From NCBI GenBank assembly GCA_038869735.1, contig JAWCQO010000003.1:1-64000 (forward strand): DNA of 64,000 nt, written 5' to 3'. Shown piece after piece: positions 62,816 through 64,000 of the stretch. The translations under genes were made by a program, and so were the position numbers. Within the stretch, counting starts at the first letter, position 1; the number at the start of each line of letters is the position of its first letter. Under the pieces are notes generated by a model. It was not told where the DNA came from and searched no databases. It was given only the letters and a program-made list of their open reading frames with translations. This stretch comes from Candidatus Anstonellales archaeon (GTDB lineage Archaea; Micrarchaeota; Micrarchaeia; Anstonellales; CG1-02-47-40).

Positions 62816-63779
62816 AATATCGCTCGGGGGAGGCGGAACGGACCTTCGTTCATATTATTCGAAATTTGGAGGATTTGTATTAAGTGCAGCAATAAACAAA
62901 TACGTTTATCTCCTTGTCCACAATCGATTTGACGGTATGATAAAAGCAAGCTATGCAAAAATGGAAATTGTAGATTCTCCCAATAAGATTGAGCACCCTA
63001 TAATTCGTGAAGCACTCAAAATGACTGGCATCAACAATTCAATTGAGATATTCTCTATGGCAGACATCCCTGCAAATTCAGGCCTTGGTTCCTCTTCCTC
63101 TTATACCGTCGCGCTCTTAAATGGTCTCTATGCTTTTAGAAAAAAGGAACTTACTCCAGAAGAGCTTGCAGAAAAAGCATGCAAGTTAGAGATAGACATT
63201 CTTGGCCAGCCTATTGGAAAGCAAGACCAGTACATAGCTGCTTTTGGTAGTCTTTGTTCCTTTGAGTTTCTTCCTGATGAGTCGGTCAAAATTCAGAGAC
63301 TCAACATCAGTACATCTACTCTGGAAGAGTTAGAAAAAAACCTTTGTCTTTTTTATACAGGCATCCAGCGAACCTCCACCGATATTCTATCCGAACAAAA
63401 TAGCCAAACCGCAAAAAATGATCCGAAAGTACTTGCAAATCTTCACGAGATAAAAAACATCGGCTATGCACTTCGTGATTCAATACTTAGCGGAGACTTA
63501 GATTTTGTTGGTCGAGCCTTAGCTTTAAACTGGGAAAAAAAGCGGAATCTCTCAACAAAAATATCAAATGACCGCATAGATAAATGGTACGACATCGCCA
63601 TCTCAGCAGGCGCCATGGGAGGAAAGCTTCTTGGGGCGGGAGGAGGCGGCTTTCTCCTTTTTTACTGTCATCAACAAAAACAGCCATCTCTTAAGAAAAG
63701 AATGAGAGCTGCAGGGCTTCGGGAGGTTAAGTTTAGTTTTTCAAGAATAGGGGCAAAACTATTTAGAAACTTCATATAA
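62790..63779 (+). CDS. GHMP kinase, HddA-like heptose-phosphate kinase
   Basis: 329 residues from GTG 62790. IISTAPLRISLGGGGTDLRSYYSKFGG at the start and PANSGLGSSSSYTVALLNGLYA (ATP loop) are typical, and GQPIGKQDQYIAAFGS and GGKLLGAGGGGFLLFYC complete the GHMP motifs. This branch phosphorylates D-glycero-D-manno-heptose 7-phosphate at C1 (HddA) or related sugars such as fucose. Context with HddC- and GmhA-like genes supports heptose. Confidence 0.88.
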   Translation: MIISTAPLRISLGGGGTDLRSYYSKFGGFVLSAAINKYVYLLVHNRFDGMIKASYAKMEIVDSPNKIEHPIIREALKMTGINNSIEIFSMADIPANSGLGSSSSYTVALLNGLYAFRKKELTPEELAEKACKLEIDILGQPIGKQDQYIAAFGSLCSFEFLPDESVKIQRLNISTSTLEELEKNLCLFYTGIQRTSTDILSEQNSQTAKNDPKVLANLHEIKNIGYALRDSILSGDLDFVGRALALNWEKKRNLSTKISNDRIDKWYDIAISAGAMGGKLLGAGGGGFLLFYCHQQKQPSLKKRMRAAGLREVKFSFSRIGAKLFRNFI

Positions 63780-63790
63780 AACTAAATTAT

Positions 63791-64000
63791 ATGGCCATAC
63801 CCTCAGATTCAGCTCAATTCAACTCAGAACAGTCTGCACTTCACTTCTTTAGCGAGCTAAAAAAAGCCCTAGATGGAGTTTCTCTATCAAGTTTGTTAGC
63901 AACTTGTGACGAGATTTTTAACTGTTGGAAGCGTGGGGGAGTCGTTTATGTGATGGGGAATGGTGGGTCTGGCGCAACAGCAAGTCATTTTGTTTGCGAT
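63791..64000 (+). CDS. gmhA: Sedoheptulose-7-phosphate isomerase GmhA, 5' part
   Basis: Only the first 70 codons fall in the window. NSEQSALHFFSELKKALDGV and CWKRGGVVYVMGNGGSGATASHFVCD match the N-terminus of GmhA-type SIS isomerases, where GNGGSxxxAxHF contributes to the active site. GmhA converts sedoheptulose 7-phosphate to D-glycero-D-manno-heptose 7-phosphate, the substrate of the upstream kinase. The DnaA-interacting DiaA and other SIS proteins share this motif, so the call rests partly on context. Confidence 0.8.
   Translation, partial: MAIPSDSAQFNSEQSALHFFSELKKALDGVSLSSLLATCDEIFNCWKRGGVVYVMGNGGSGATASHFVCD

Overview
The window is archaeal. It encodes a two-domain Cdc48/VAT ATPase ending in a proteasome-docking tripeptide, an Orc1/Cdc6 initiator, the KEOPS kinase Bud32, endonuclease Q, ribosomal protein L41e, a TRAM protein, a UbiA-type ether-lipid prenyltransferase, geranylgeranyl reductase, the oligosaccharyltransferase AglB, class III (archaellin/pilin-type) signal peptides and a tRNA-Leu with an intron at position 37/38. 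Several genes have TATA-like boxes about 25 bases before the start codon, which fits leaderless transcripts. The pilin-like proteins (QASLEYL, AQAGLDFLMTYGWALL) and small split genes resemble DPANN archaea such as Diapherotrites or Micrarchaeota, but that placement is inference.

Layout. (1) 1-8100 is an accessory, repeat-rich locus. Two secreted or lipoprotein paralogues face away from each other, share a perfect 132-bp inverted repeat covering promoter and first codons, and flank a giant membrane protein gene; further direct and inverted repeats surround them. (2) 8108-21778 is housekeeping: small zinc-ribbon protein, GlmS, TRAM, NrdR, L41e, Bud32, M50 protease, Cdc48, Orc1/Cdc6, EndoQ, UbiA prenyltransferase, PurC-PurE, a TrmI-like methyltransferase and superoxide dismutase, followed by a cupredoxin lipoprotein. 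(3) 22378-37595 holds two type IV pilus-like assembly loci. The first is an overlapping run of five exported membrane-anchored proteins, a CBS/wHTH regulator, a secretion ATPase and two half-size TadC-like proteins. The second is an ATPase plus one double-size TadC-like protein on the other strand. Between them lie a lone pilin, two small membrane proteins, two RecA/KaiC-fold proteins, tRNA-Leu and a PAC2 protein. (4) 37568-39696 has DUF192, a cis-prenyltransferase and a geranylgeranyl reductase, probably supplying the polyprenol carrier. (5) 39760-64000 is a surface-glycan island: AglB, two flippases, several GT-C and GT2 glycosyltransferases, UDP-GlcNAc-derived diacetamido-uronate enzymes including an acetyltransferase-aminotransferase fusion, an AsnB-type amidotransferase, GalU, two UDP-sugar dehydrogenases, an epimerase, and at the right edge a GDP-heptose-type set (nucleotidyltransferase, GHMP kinase, truncated GmhA).

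Together, regions 4 and 5 read as a nearly complete N-glycosylation pathway: carrier synthesis, nucleotide-sugar synthesis, assembly, flipping and transfer to protein. The exported pilins and lipoproteins nearby, rich in N-x-S/T sites, are plausible substrates. The least explained part is the repeat-bounded locus at 1-8100, which looks like a recombining surface-protein cassette.
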